Source: Silene latifolia (lineage: Eukaryota; Streptophyta; Magnoliopsida; Caryophyllales; Caryophyllaceae). Taken from it: a stretch of DNA of 64,000 bases. The number at the start of each line of letters is the position of its first letter. Position 1 is the stretch's first letter. Made by a program: the position numbers and the translations under genes. Shown here in pieces: positions 35,003-47,119 of the stretch. The stretch covers positions 222,174,292-222,238,291 of the forward strand of contig NC_133534.1 in NCBI RefSeq assembly GCF_048544455.1, written 5' to 3'. Under the pieces are notes generated by a model, which searched no databases, was not told the origin of the DNA, and worked only from the letters and a program-made list of their open reading frames with translations.

Positions 35003-37642
35003 CCCGCTGGATTCGTTTGCTTGTTTTACCACTTTGATTGCTTAAGACTTTCGCTCCTCGGAGTAATCTTGAGTGTAGGACTGCTATTCGGCACCAGCGT
35101 CAGGAGGAGAGTATTGCCAGGGCTATCCTTGCTTGGGGGGGTACTGGTGGGGGGGGGGGGGGTTTGCAGCTGTTGCAGGAGTGTTTGGATGAGGGTCCTT
35201 CTTTATTTACTGTAGAGGAGGATCTGGATTTGAGTGGGTCAACCTCCGTCAATGTCGGAGGAAGATTTGTGATGGTCACTATACTACTACTGTTCGGGTG
35301 CCTTCTTCCTCTGGGGTCGCCCCCTACTCCGATGCCACTCTTGTGGCCTTGCGTGAGAAGCATCATGTCGCCCCGCCTCCTACATTGCCTCCTTTGTCTG
35401 GGGATCATCATCCTCTGGTTGCCTCTTCGTCAGTGGTTTTGGATATGATTCGGAGCTTCCCACGCGGTACTTCTTGTGGGAGGGATGGTTTTCGCGCCCA
35501 GCACCTGGTGGACTGTTTAAGTTGCGCAGCTGTGGCTATCTCTGATGATTTGATCACTTCTATTACTAGAGTGGTTAATCTTTTTCTTGAGGGTCGGTGT
35601 CCTCTTGCTCTGGGTGAGTACATTGCCAGCGCCCCTCTCACGCCGCTTGTTAAACCAGGTGGTGGTGTTCGTCCGATTGTTGTTGGCACTGTTTGGAGAC
35701 GGCTTGTCTCTAAGGTTGGTGCATTTCTGGTTGGTCCTTCCTTGTCTTCTTACTTTGCTGGCCTTCAGTTTGGGGTCGGTGTGTCCGGTGGAGGATAGGC
35801 TATCTTGCATGCCTTGAATCGGCTCATTGAGGCTCGGGGCGCTGAGGTGGGATTTTCTATGTTGCTGATTGATTTCTAGAATGCTTTCAACCTTGTTGAT
35901 CGCGCGACCATGCTTCTGGAAGTCCGCCGTCGCTGCCCGGTTCTTTCCCGTTGGGTGGATTTTTGTTATTCCAGCCCTGCCCGGCTTTTTTATGGGGAGC
36001 ATTGCTTGTGGTCTTGTCAGGGTGTCTAGCAGGGGGATCCTTTGGGCCCGTTGCTTTTCACTTTGGTTTTGCATCCCTTAGTATGCAAAATCCGGGACAC
36101 TTTTGACCTCACTATGCAGGCGTGGTACTTGGATAATGGCACCATTGTAGGGGATACTTTGGAGGTGGGGAAGGTCTTGGATTTGATTATGGCGGATGGC
36201 CCTCGTTTTGGACTTCATCTTAATGTCTCCAAGACGGAGGTTTTTTGGCCTGTTGAGGATCCTCAGAGTCGGCTTCCTGGGGTTTTCCCCCCTTCTATTG
36301 CTCGGCCCTTGCGTGGTGTTACAGTTTTTGGTGGACCTGTCAGTACTTGTCCTGGTTTTGGCAGTGAGATTGTGGTGAAGAGAGTAACTAAGAGCATTGA
36401 GCTAATGGACTTGGTTGCGAGGATTGAGGACCCGCAATGTGAGTTGCTTCTACTTCGAGCTTGTACTGGTATTTCTAAGCTCTATTTCTCCCATCGTACT
36501 TGCTCCCCACGTGTTTTTGGGTCAGTCCATCTTCCTTTTGATGTTGCTCTTCGTTCCAGCTTGGAACGTATTGTCACCGCGTCTGGCCCGGGTTTTGGGG
36601 ATTGGTAGTGGCGCCTTGCTACATTCCCTTTTCATCTTGGTGGTCTTGGTGTCTATGCGGCGGGAGATGTTTTACATTATGCTTTTATTGCGTCCCGTTT
36701 GCAGTCTGCTGATTTGCAGGCTAAGCTCCTCGGACCTTCTGGTATTGTAGCTTCTTGCCCTGCTTTTGACGATGCCGCGCGAGTTTTTACTGTGACTACA
36801 GGCTCTGGTATCTTAGGTAACCCTAGTGAAATTGCTGCCCCCAAACTTATGAAGAAATTGGCAGACATTTATTTATGACGGTTCTTTCGCGCCTCGAGTC
36901 TGTTTCTCTTTGACACCACGCCAGCTTGCTTTGTGGCAGTCTCGGCAGGGTTCCCACTCCTCTGATTGGTTGCGTGCGGTTCCTATCTCGAGGTTGGGTC
37001 AGACTATGAACGGGAGGACTTACCGTAGTGTGCTTGCGTATCGTCTGGGTGTTCCGTTATTCACCGTATCTAGGCCCTGTCCTGCTTGCTCTCGGGTTTT
37101 TGCTGGTGATGTTTTTGGGGACCATTTTGTTTCTTGTACTGGTACTGTGGGCGTCAAACATCGGCATAACCTTGTCCGTGACACTCTTTTCGACATCTGC
37201 TATAGATCTGGTATTTCTGCGGGAAAGGAGGTTGATATCGGTTTGGTTGACGGGCATGGTGGTTCTCTTCGTCCTGCGGATTTGCTGCTTTATTCTTCGG
37301 ACAGAGGGCGTGATGTGTGCGTTGACTTGACAGGTCTTCTCCTTTGACTCGGTCGGGATGACGGATTTTCCGCTGGCCGGGTTATTCTTGATCTTTCGCG
37401 TAAGTGTGCTAAGTCACGGGGGATTTGTCTTGGCGGGAAGTTATGGTTTCCTTCCCTTCTCTTTCTCATCACTTCTGGGATCGGATGCTGTTGCCTTGCT
37501 CAAGCGGATCTAGAAATTCTCGGTATCTCAGGATGCGGAGGCTCGGGTGGCCGCTTATATTTTTACTAGACTTAGCTTTGCTGTTGCTAAGGGTGTGGGA
37601 GCCCAGATTGTCTCTCGGCTCCCCACCAATTTCATGTAAACT
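35003..37642 (+). mobile_element. LINE copy D: starts at (AAT)n, mutated RT active site, no tail
   Basis: It starts at the (AAT)n end of copy C, just N-terminal of the RT. Good frames cover 35298-35798 (FPRGTSCGRDGF, VKPGGGVRPIVVGTVWRRL, FGVGVSGGG) and 36042-36608 (GPLLFTLVLHPL, AWYLDNGT, VSKTEVFWPVEDP). The catalytic YLDD is YLDN here. The frame 36910-37347 carries the finger (CPACSRVFAGDVFGDHFVSC) and EVDIG...RPADLLLYSS...DLTG. The copy ends after NFM stop and ACTTTT without a tail, where copy E begins. Confidence 0.85.
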
Positions 37643-38587
37643 TTTGATGATGCCTTGCGGGTTTTTAATGAGGCTACAGGTTCTGATTTGTTGCGTGATC
37701 CTAGTGAAATTGCTGCCCCCAAACGTATGAAGAGACTGGGAGATATTTATTTCGCGACGGTTGCGGCTTCTTCGGAGTCTGTTTTCTTTTTGTCCCCGCG
37801 TCAGTTTGCATTGTGGAAGTCTCACCAGGGTTCTCACTCTTCCGATTGGTTGCGTGCAGTTCCTATTTCTGGGTTGGGGAAGACTATGAACGGTAGGACA
37901 TATCGTAGTGTGCTTGGTTATCGGTTAGGTGTTCCGTTGTTCGCAGTTTCTCGGCCTTTCCCTGCTTACTCTCGGGTTTTTGCGGATGATATTTTCGGGG
38001 ACCATGCTGTTTCTTGTACTGGGATTGTCAGTCTTAAGCCTCGTCACAACCTTGTTCGTGACACTTTATCGGATATCTGCTACCTGTCTGGGATTTCAGT
38101 TGGTAAGGAGGTTGATATCGGGTTGATTGATGGGCATGGCGGACCCCTTCGTCCTGCGGATTTGCTGCTTTATTCTTGGGACAAGGGGTGAGATGTGTGT
38201 GTTGATCTAACGGGTTCTTCCCCTTTGACTCAGACAGAGCTGGCTGATTTTGTGCCTGGAAGGGTTGTTGTTGATGTTGCGCAACGTAAGTGTGCTAAGT
38301 ATAGGGACTTTTGCACGGCGGCTGGTTATGGCTTCCTTCCCTTCTCTTTCTCTTCGCTTGGGGAGTTGGATTCGGATGTTGTAGCCTTGCTCAAGCGGAT
38401 CCATAAATTCTCTGTGTCTCAGGATGCAGGGGCTCGTGCGTCCGGTTATATTTTTCCTAGACTTAGCTTTGCTATTGCTAAGGGGGTGGGGGCCCGGATT
38501 GTATCTCGGCTTCCCACCAATTTCTTGTAAACTTTGATTTCATGTAAACCTTTATTTTTATTTTAATGAAAGCTGCGCGCATCTTCT

Positions 38588-38629
<42 letters not shown>

Positions 38630-38716
38630 AACAATAATTAGAACAATAATTAGAACAATAATTAGAACAATAATAATAACAATAATAATAATAATAATTA
38701 GAACAATAATTAGAAC

Positions 38717-38790
<74 letters not shown>
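37643..38790 (+). mobile_element. LINE copy E: best preserved endonuclease-like region, interrupted (AAT)n tail
   Basis: The frame from about 37655 to 38191 is open (DDALRVFNEATG start), with the finger partly lost (FPAYSRVFADDIFGDHAVSC: first CxxC lost). It has GKEVDIGLIDGHGG and RPADLLLYSWD, then a TGA. The remainder (38195-38530) runs DVCVDLTGSSPL to SRLPTNFL. The tail 38589-38790 is (AAT)n mixed with AATTAGAAC units. It is more divergent from the others, so likely a different subfamily. Confidence 0.85.
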
Positions 38791-38791
<1 letters not shown>

Positions 38792-41700
38792 GCCTGGCGA
38801 TCGTGGAACTGCTGCCCTATTCTGCCGTCTGCCACCAGTGCTGTTGCCACTACCGCCTACTGCCACCACCATCAGCCCCTTCACACCGTCGGTGGTTGAT
38901 CATCAGTGTTGGGTTGTTAGTTTTGCGGTGTTGGTTTTCGCGAATTAGGGCAGAATACGCGTTTCTACTGCGATCAACAGCGATTTGACTTTTTAGGCTC
39001 GACTGCCGCCGTCAACCCTTCATCCACCTTCACTGTCACTGTCTCACGCCGGCCACCGTCGACGGCTGGGGATTTTGGTGTGTGTTAACGATTCAACAGC
39101 ATCAGAATCGTGTGAGGGGTTTTTAGGGCTTTTGGTTTTTCCGTCGAGTTGCCCTCGTTGGCTACCAACATCCACCCCACGTCGACCTTTAGACCTCACG
39201 TCGCCATTCAGGGGAAGGTGTTGTTGGTTGTTCCGGCGAGGGTCTGCTGTTAGGAGGGTTTTATTCGTGCGAAGTTGATCGTCGTTTTAAGGGAACTTTG
39301 TCGCCTGTTTCTGTGACCAGTACACCTGCGCCACCACTACTGGGCCATCAGACCTCACGTTGATGGTCCTTGTCGTGGTGGCCGACGACTGCCTGCGTTA
39401 TTCCCTTCCTATCACCGGTGAGTATCTCGCTGTTATTACCGTAGGGTTTTGCGTTTTTCATTTCTTCTTCCCGCGCTGCTGGTTTTTGTTGCTCTTTGTT
39501 CTCCGTTGTCCGGCCACCTCTGCCGCTGCGGTTGGGCTGGTTGTGTGGGTGATACGGGCTACGGCTACTGTGGAGTTTGGGTTCCTTCTCGGCCGCCTTT
39601 GTGGCTGTGTTGGTATTTTACGTTGATTATTGATCACCACCGGAGTGGGTGGTGCGTTGGTGGTCAGCTGGGCTGCCCTTTTGGTTGCTAGTAGCGGGTA
39701 CATTTTGAGCTCTTAGCTGCTTGTGCGTGCGACTGTTGAGTGGTTTCCGTTCAGGTGGTGTTTGTTGGTGGCTCTATAGTTTTCTGTGCAGGTTGGTGGT
39801 GTGTTCCTTCATGCCCGAGCTTGTGCGGTACCATTGTCCTTTTTCGAGTCTTCATGCATGTCGGGATGGTTTTGGTAAGGGCCTTACTAAGGCAGCTTGG
39901 CAGAAACATTTTCAAGACCGACATTGTCATAATGGTGCGTTGGAACTTACGCGTCAGACTCTTACTGATAGTTTGACTGTTTATTCCAATGTCGAGAGTG
40001 TTTTGAGACGGATGGGGCTCTAGTTGTGTGGGTGTGCTTTATGACCCGTACCACTCGCGCTAGATGTCGGCATAGTCGGGGTGATATTGTGGTGCATCCG
40101 GAGTGTGTTGATGGCCTCTACAGTTTTCATATTTATGGTATTAGGAGACCTTTGGCTCCTTCTTCTTCGGTTTCTTCTAATGATGGTGTTGAGCTTGTTC
40201 AGTGGTCTATATCTTCACTTGATCGTTTATTGTCGTTGGGCCTTCGCACCGTGAAATCTATTCCTCCTAAATGTCGTCTTGGGTTTGCTCGGGCTTTGAA
40301 AGGAGCCCTGGATGATGTGGCTAGTTCCCCTAGTGATCTTTCCCGCTGGGTTCGTTTGCTTGTTTTACCGCTGTGTCTGCTTAAGAATTTCTCTCCTCGG
40401 AGTAATCTTAAGTGTAAGACTGCTGTTCGGCGCCAGTGTCAGGAGGAGAGTATTGCGAGGGCTATCCTTGCTTGGGGGGTACCCGGGGGGGTGGGGGGTT
40501 CAGCTGTTGCAGGAGTGTTTTGATGAAGGTCCTTCTTCGTTTAATGTGGAGGAGGATCTAGATTTGAGTGAGCTTAACCTCCGTCAACGTCGGCGGAACA
40601 TTTGTGATGGTCACTATACTGCTGATGTTCGGGTGCTTTCTTCCTCTGGGGTCGCCCCTACTCCGATGCCACTGTTGTGGCCTTGCGTGAGAAGCATCTT
40701 GTCTCCCCGCCTCCTTCATTGCCTCCTTTGTCTGGGGATCATCATCCTCTGGTTGCCTCTTCGACAGTGGTTTTGGATATGATTCGGAGCTTCCCACGCG
40801 GTACTTCTTGTGGGAGGGATGGTTTTTGCGCCCAGCACCTGATGGACTGCATCTTAATGTCTCCAAGACAGAGGTCTTTTGGCCTGTTGAGGATCCTCAG
40901 AGTCGGCTTCCTAGGGGTTTCCCCCCTTCTATTGCTCGGCCCGTGCATGGTGTTACAGTTTTGGGTGGACCTGTCAGTACTTGTCCTGGTTTTAGCAGTG
41001 AGATTCTGGTTAAGAGAGTAACTAAGACCATTGAGCTAATGGACTTGGTTGCGAGGATTGAGCACCCGCAATGTGAGTTGCTTTTCCTTCCAGCTTGTAC
41101 TGGTATTTCTAAGCTCTATTTCTCCCTTCGTACTTGCTCCCTCAGTGTTTTTGGGTCGGTCCATCTTCCTTTTGATGCTGCTCTTCGTTCCAGCTTGGAA
41201 CGTATTGTCACCGCGTCTGGCCTGGGTTTTGAGGATTGGTAGTGGCGCCTTGCTACATTCCCTTTTCATCTTGGTGGTCATGGTGTCTATGCGGCGGGAG
41301 ATGTTTTACATTATGCTTTTATTGCGTCCCGTTTGCTGTCTGCTGATTTGCAGGCTAAGCTCCTCGGACCTTCTGGTATTGTAGCTGCTGGCCCTGCTTT
41401 GACGATGTCGCGCAGGTGTTTACTGTGTCTACAGGCTCTGTTATCTTAGGTAACCCTAGTGAAATTGCTGCCCCCAAACTTATGAAGAAATTGGCAGATA
41501 TTTATTTCGCGACGGTTGCTGCTGCCTCTGAGTCTGTTTTCTCTTTAACACCACGCTAGCTTGCTTTGTGGCAGTCTCAGCAGGGTTCCCACTCCTCTGA
41601 TTGGTTGCGTGCGGTTCTTATCTCGGGGTTGGGTCAGACTATGAACGGGAGGACTTACCGTAGTGTGCTTGGGTATCGTCTGGGTGTTCCGTTATTCACG

Positions 41701-42329
41701 GTATCTAGGCCATGTCCTGCTTGTTCTCGGGTTTTTGCTGATGATGTTTTTGGGGACTACGTTGTTTCTTGTACTGGTACTGTGGGCATTAAACATCGGC
41801 ATAACCTCGTCCGTGACACACTATTCGACATCTGCTTTAGATCTGGTATTTCTGCGGGAAAGGAGGTTGATATCGGTTTGGTTGACGGCCATGGTAGGTC
41901 TCTTCGTCCTGCGGATTTGCTGCTTTATTCTTGGAACAGGGGCGCGATGTGTGCGTCGACTTGACAGGGTCTTCTCCTTTGACTCAGACTGGGATGACGG
42001 ATTTTGTGCCTGGCCGGGTTGTCGCTGATGCTGCTCAGCGTAAGTGTGCTAAGTACGGGGATTTGTGCGCGGTAGCGGGTTATGGTTTTCTTCCCTTCTC
42101 TTTCTCTTCACTTGGGGAGCTGGGTTCGGATGCTGTTGCCTTGCTCAAGCGGATCCAGAAATTCTCGGTATTTTAGGATGCGGGGGCTCGGGCGGCCGCT
42201 TACATTTTTACTAGACTTAGCTTCGCTGTTGCTAAGGGTGTGGGAGCCCAGATTGTCTCTCGGCTCCCCACCAATTTCATGTAAACTTTTATTTCTATTT
42301 TAATGAAAGTTGCGCGCATCCTTTTATTA

Positions 42330-42377
<48 letters not shown>
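38791..42377 (+). mobile_element. LINE copy F: long 5' region, RT core deleted
   Basis: It begins at copy E's tail with about 900 bp of GC-rich DNA (38791-39690) that may be the 5' UTR; copy B joins the alignment at AGCGGGTACATTTTGAGC (39693). The coding start is near 39811 with the finger HCPFSSLHACRDG...HFQDRHCH. At about 40850 the sequence jumps from QHLMDC to the HLNVSKTEVFWP part, so about 240 codons containing the RT palm are missing. The C-terminal frame 41566-41964 has CPACSRVFADDVFGDYVVSC, EVDIG and RPADLLLYSW. The tail is at 42334-42377. Confidence 0.85.
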
Positions 42378-42379
<2 letters not shown>

Positions 42380-43591
42380 GCAATACGATATACAATACAT
42401 GTATTTAGACGCTCCAACTACCATACTACACTCACCCTATATACCCTTATCCACCCTTACCAACCCTTTATCCTAACATAATCCACCAAAATCCACAAAA
42501 GATAAGGGAGGAGAGAAAGAGAGGAAAAGGAGATTCCGTCATCTCGCATCGAGATCGTAAGGTAAATCGTCTTATACTAGCCTTTATGTTATTATTTTTA
42601 AACCGTTGACTCACTCGTGACTTGGACCGGCCGTGTGACCACCGTGACTGACCGGGCAACCACCGTTGACCACCATAGGGGCGTTTGACCGAGTGTTTTA
42701 AGGGGTTTTATGGGCTTTGGTGAACCGGTCTAGGGCAGCGTTTTTATCCTCCCTTTCGTGTCTGACCGGGGTGGTATTGGGTGGAGGTTGTCGTGGGTCG
42801 AGTGGCGAGTCTCGTGGTGGTCAGGGGTGGTGGATATGGCGGCGGGAATGGCGGTTTTAAGGGGAGAAAATGGGAGTGACGGGATTGAGTTTGTTGTTGT
42901 TGTTATCGGGTGTTCAGGTGGGGTTCGGGTCAGGTGGCGGCAGAGGAGTGTCGGTCAGGCCGTGACCTCCGTTGTGGTGGTGGCCCACGGTGGTGACTGT
43001 GTTGGTGGGGTTTTTGGGTCGGTTTGTGTGTTGTTGTTGGAAGTGTTGGTTGGTGTTGGGTATGGTGGGTAAAGGCGACCCTAGGTGGCGGGGCTAGGGG
43101 CTGACCTGGCCACCGTGGCTAGGTGGTGGTCACGGTAGGGGAAAGGTAGTGGTGGTTGGGTTGAGTCGGTTTTGGGATAAGAGTACAAAGCAAGTATTTA
43201 ATTAGTCGTATACGTATTCGATTAGTATATTCATATGTATTTGTATACGTATTAGATGGGTATAATTATACGTATTTGTATTATTATCGTATTTTAGGAA
43301 ATGGGTTTAGTGAGACGGTTTTACAAGACGGACCTAGCTTCTGTGACGGATTGCTTACGCGGATATGCTGTGAGGTAGGTTTATCCTACTCAGTTTCATT
43401 GTCGTATTTATTTATAAAACGAGTCTTTTGTCATTTAATTGCATCGAGTGAGTCGTATTGCATGTTGTTGGTCATGACGACTCGAGGAGTCGGGATATTT
43501 GAGGAATTGGTATTCATGGCATGTTTCGCATGTCATGGGGTATATTGTCTGTCATGCATTTTATATTGTGACAGTTGTTGTATGTTATGAT
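42378..43591 (+). other. Continuation of the Tekay-type LTR
   Basis: Non-coding, with a pyrimidine-poor GAGAAAGAGAGG stretch and AAGGTAAATCG near 42560. A GC-rich gap (42760-43150) has only chance frames. The conserved hairpin at 43373-43397 supports LTR identity. The target duplication of the next element would be ATGAT (43587-43591); its partner is not in the window. Confidence 0.55.
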
Positions 43592-43867
43592 TGATACGTG
43601 CATTTTATATAATCTCTTTGAGCCTCTTATGCACGTATTTCTATGTGATTTCCGTAGTTTTATGCTACGAAATGCTGTGAATAGTCTACTTTGGTTCGTT
43701 TGGCTTTAATTGTAGGAATGGACCTGAAAAAAGCAGAATTGAGCTTGGAACTGTCCCTTTAGCTTGCATTTAGGAGATGAGTGGATATGGAGCGGAAATG
43801 CTGCTGCCTTGGGATGCATGAAGTCATCTCGGAAGCAATTCAACGTTCAAATGGGCTAGCTAAGTGG

Positions 43868-44072
43868 AGAATGACTCGATCGAAGACTTTTGCTGACCTA
43901 GTCTATTCGATCGAGCAGTTTAGCTATTAAGGAGACCTCGATCGAATGCTTATTGTGTTCGATCGAGAAGTGCTAAATTGGAGGTTCTCGATCGAGTAGT
44001 ATTTTCACTCGATCGAGAGGTTTTCGCTAGATGTTGTTCGATCGAGCAGTTCCAAAGTGCTCGATCAAGTAA
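43868..44072. repeat. CTCGATCGAG palindrome array in LTR
   Basis: About nine (A/T)(C/T)TCGATCGAG(T/C/A) units, several with one mismatch, upstream of the TATA box at 44136. Confidence 0.85.
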
Positions 44073-44135
44073 CTTGCTATTTGACGTGAGATTAATATCT
44101 TAATGCCGTATCTTCGGTTTAACAGTTATCTCTCC

Positions 44136-44143
44136 TATAAATA
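44136..44143 (+). promoter_or_regulatory. LTR TATA box
   Basis: CTATAAATAGGAGAG, downstream of the palindrome array; this array-then-TATA order is what a promoter would look like. Confidence 0.62.
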
Positions 44144-44946
44144 GGAGAGACGGAATTAGCTTTAGGCATCTTTTTTCATATCACTTTACCTTTGCCTTGA
44201 ATACTGCTCGACGTTGCTCTTTACCTTTCCGGATCTTGTTTTATGTAACCTTTCTCTTGATCTCTTTCTATTTAATCTTTCCCCTCTTTTGCTTATATCT
44301 TTTATCATGTTTGTTCTTGCTTTACCTTTCGTTATTGTTTTATTAGTTATTATGTGTAGCTAATCCCTTAATGCTAGGATTAGGGGAGCCATGATAGTAT
44401 ATCGATGATGCTTTAATTGGTTAGGGGGTTTTGTTGTGAGAATTGTTTGATAGAAATATAACTGTAATTGTTAGGTTAAATGCATGCAACTGAATCAATT
44501 AATCTGGTTAAATTCAGACCTAGCTAGATCGAGAGATTGGAATGAATAGACCTGTTATGGACAATAGACTACACTAATGAGGGTGAAAGCTAAGTTAGTA
44601 GTATTTTAGGGCGGATAGCGGACCGAGAGGACCTTTTCACTACCCTTCTCACATCAGACCGACTGACCTACCTTTAGCTAATTTGTGCAATATCATGGTG
44701 AACCGACATCCTGGCATCTTTTTCTCCTTTTTGATCGTGATCCTTTTCGCTCTTGCCTTTTTAACTTTTATTGCTTTAGTTTAGTTAAACAACTCAAACC
44801 CCCTGTTTTGTGACCTTAGACAGACTAGAATAACGAGTAGATAGTGACCGCCTCCCTGTGGATACGATACCCGACTTACCTCTGCTGCACAAGTTAGAGC
44901 CAGTTGGTTTTATTTTTGATAGAGTTGCGACAACCGTGTCAAATTT

Positions 44947-44963
44947 TGGCGCCGTTGCCGGGG
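44947..44963 (+). other. Primer-binding site, tRNA-Asp type
   Basis: TGGCGCCGTTGCCGGGG, identical to the site at 25552-25568, five bases after the LTR. Confidence 0.9.
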
Positions 44964-46178
44964 AGGCAACAATTTTATTTACTTGTCTTATTTTTGTCTG
45001 TCTTTAGCCTCAAAGAATTTATTCCTTGAGGCAGTTCTTACCTTTTCTTCTAGTTTTGTTTTGATTGGTCCTACCTAGACAGGTCTAGGTACAAGATCAT
45101 CAAAGGGAAGGCTTGAGTACCTTTGATCTTCCACCTATGTTCCATCCTATGGCACAACAGGTGGTCTAGAGTGAGAGATGTGGTGCTGCGGGGTACAATG
45201 CTGTTATTTGTTTGGCAGAGAACGACAAAGTCTATGCGTTTAGGCAGCGTAGACAAGCTAGACATTCCTTTGCATATGTGCCGCCACATCTGCTTCAGCA
45301 ACGAGGCTATCAAAAGCCCCCATTTATCTGGCCACCGCAACAACAAACCCCTTCTCCTGTTAAAAAGAGTGAAGAAATTGCTGAATTGATGTCTTTGGTG
45401 AAGGCACTTGCACTTCAAGTGCAAGAATATAATAAAGCTAGATAGGCTCATTTCAAGCTATTTGGATCTCAAATAGCTCAATTAGTTGCCGACTTGGATT
45501 TTAGGCACTCAGAGACGGTGTATACTACCTGTACCGGAAGCGGTCTTTCCTATGAAAGACCTGAGTTGCCTATTGACGATGATGATATGTATGACTCGGA
45601 ATCCGAAGATTTATCTGAAAACAAAGCATCGTACGAAGACTTCTGCATTGTACAGCAACAAAAAGTCGATCAAAGTAGCTACAATGTTCGATCGAATGAA
45701 TAATATGAGGGAGAGCTCGATCGAACAGAATTCAACTTTCGATCGAACACTTTGCACGAGGAGCCACTCGATCGAGCAGCTATATGTGATCGATCGAGCA
45801 GTATTTATAGGAAAAGCTATCGATCGAGCGGTATTTTTGCTCAATCAAATACAATGGTCATGGAGAGTGATGCTATGTCATTTTGGTCCGTTTTGGATGA
45901 CAATACGAAGGAAGACAATGGTTATGGTGAATCTCCCGTTTGGAAAGCCGAGCTGGATGCTTTAGAGGTTGCAATTTACGAGATAGAACCCATAAAGGAG
46001 GGGAACGAGAAGGTAGCTAAGTCAGTAAATGTTCCTAGCATGTCACAGGGGTAATATATTCTTTTGTCGATGATTCTGACGCTAGGAGCGATCGACCTGA
46101 GGTAGTTAATGATAACTTCATTATTTTTGGTATGGCTGATAGTAAACTACCTCATGTGACTTCTGCTTTCTGTTTTGA
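44964..46178 (+). pseudogene. Gag-like acidic region of the non-autonomous element
   Basis: Frames at 45212-45445 (YVPPHLLQQRGY, then LMSLVKALALQVQEYNK), 45494-45703 (PIDDDDMYDSESEDLSE) and 45752-46054 (SVLDDNTKEDNGYGE) form a broken acidic protein. They occupy the same place as the 24543-25468 ORF of the first element. A CTCGATCGAG array at 45675-45850 lies within the coding stretch. There is no zinc knuckle or protease. Confidence 0.6.
45675..45850. repeat. TCGATCGA palindrome array inside the gag-like region
   Basis: Seven or so (C/T)GATCGA(A/G)C(A/G) units spaced 15-30 bp, including ACTCGATCGAGCAG at 45767. They are translated into repetitive SIEQ/DRA-type residues. Confidence 0.8.
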
Positions 46179-46188
46179 CTAGGTTAAA

Positions 46189-46207
46189 ACCCGTGAAATT
46201 CACGGGT
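46189..46207 (-). terminator. Helitron 3' hairpin
   Basis: A 9-bp stem with a one-base loop, six bases from the terminal CTAG; this structure marks the end of rolling-circle replication in Helitrons. Confidence 0.75.
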
Positions 46208-46294
46208 CTGTTTTTAGAGGTTAAATGGGTTTGGTTAATAGTAGCAAAAATAAATAGTTTAAAGATTTACGTAGTTATTATTTTCGAATAATTA

Positions 46295-46406
46295 TCCATC
46301 TTTGAGCTATATCGTGTTTAGTACTATGACCAAGACTTATACTAAAATTATTCATCTTTGAGCTATATCGTGTTTAGTACTATGACCAAGACTTATACTA
46401 AAATTA
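46295..46406. repeat. 56-bp tandem duplication
   Basis: CATCTTTGAGCTATATCGTG...ACTTATACTAAAATTA is repeated directly, with copies starting 46295 and 46351, practically identical. Confidence 0.9.
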
Positions 46407-47119
46407 GTACACATTTAGTTATCTATGACACAATTTTTAAAAATATATAAAGATAGTCTTACATTAAAATTTGTATATTAACGATTGTTATAAAACTCGA
46501 TTAATAAAAATATCATCACAAAGTTGTGTTAACTGATTAAATTTAATAGATTGAGACTACTATTATTATATTTATTAAGTCGCACTCAATCAAACTCTTA
46601 TAGGATTACACATTTCAATTTTCATTAATAAAATATAATTATTATATTAAAATTCACGGATAAAAAACCGAATCCAGCTACAACATTTTAATCGAATTAA
46701 ACTCCGCATTAGTCATTACATGACAAGAGAAATCACGGACCATGGAAACAAAACTCTGATTTATATCCTCACCTAACTCGTTCAACTCCCTCACCTAACA
46801 TCACCTAACCCCGTCTCTCACACATCTCTAACACCTCACCTAACTCCGTTCAAAACTCCGTCTGATTTCATCTTTTTGTCTCCTCAATCGTCACAGCCCA
46901 CCATCTTCTACCTCAATCATCATCATCTCTCCGCCAAACGATCTAGGACTAAATCCAATCTCTCAGCCAAACGATCATCTCCTACTTCAATCATCATCAT
47001 CATCATCTCCAGATCAGGTCTAATTATCCAAACAAAGCTTTGTCCTCGGTGAGTTATTACCCTAATTATTACCTTCAAATCAGTTATTTTGATTATATAA
47101 TGCTAATTATTGCTGTGTT

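Larger units (their letters stand above)
43592..44941 (+). repeat. 5' LTR of second non-autonomous Athila-like element
   Basis: 1350 bp, TGATACG...GTGTCA. It has a palindrome array (43868-44072) and a TATA box CTATAAATAGG (44136-44143). It also contains GTTCACC/GACCGAGAGG-type blocks shared with the first family member. Confidence 0.85.

Noticed and set aside
42758..43072. 104-aa Gly/Val-rich ORF
   Set aside because: It lies in a G-rich part of a Tekay-type LTR, with low-complexity composition and no family resemblance.
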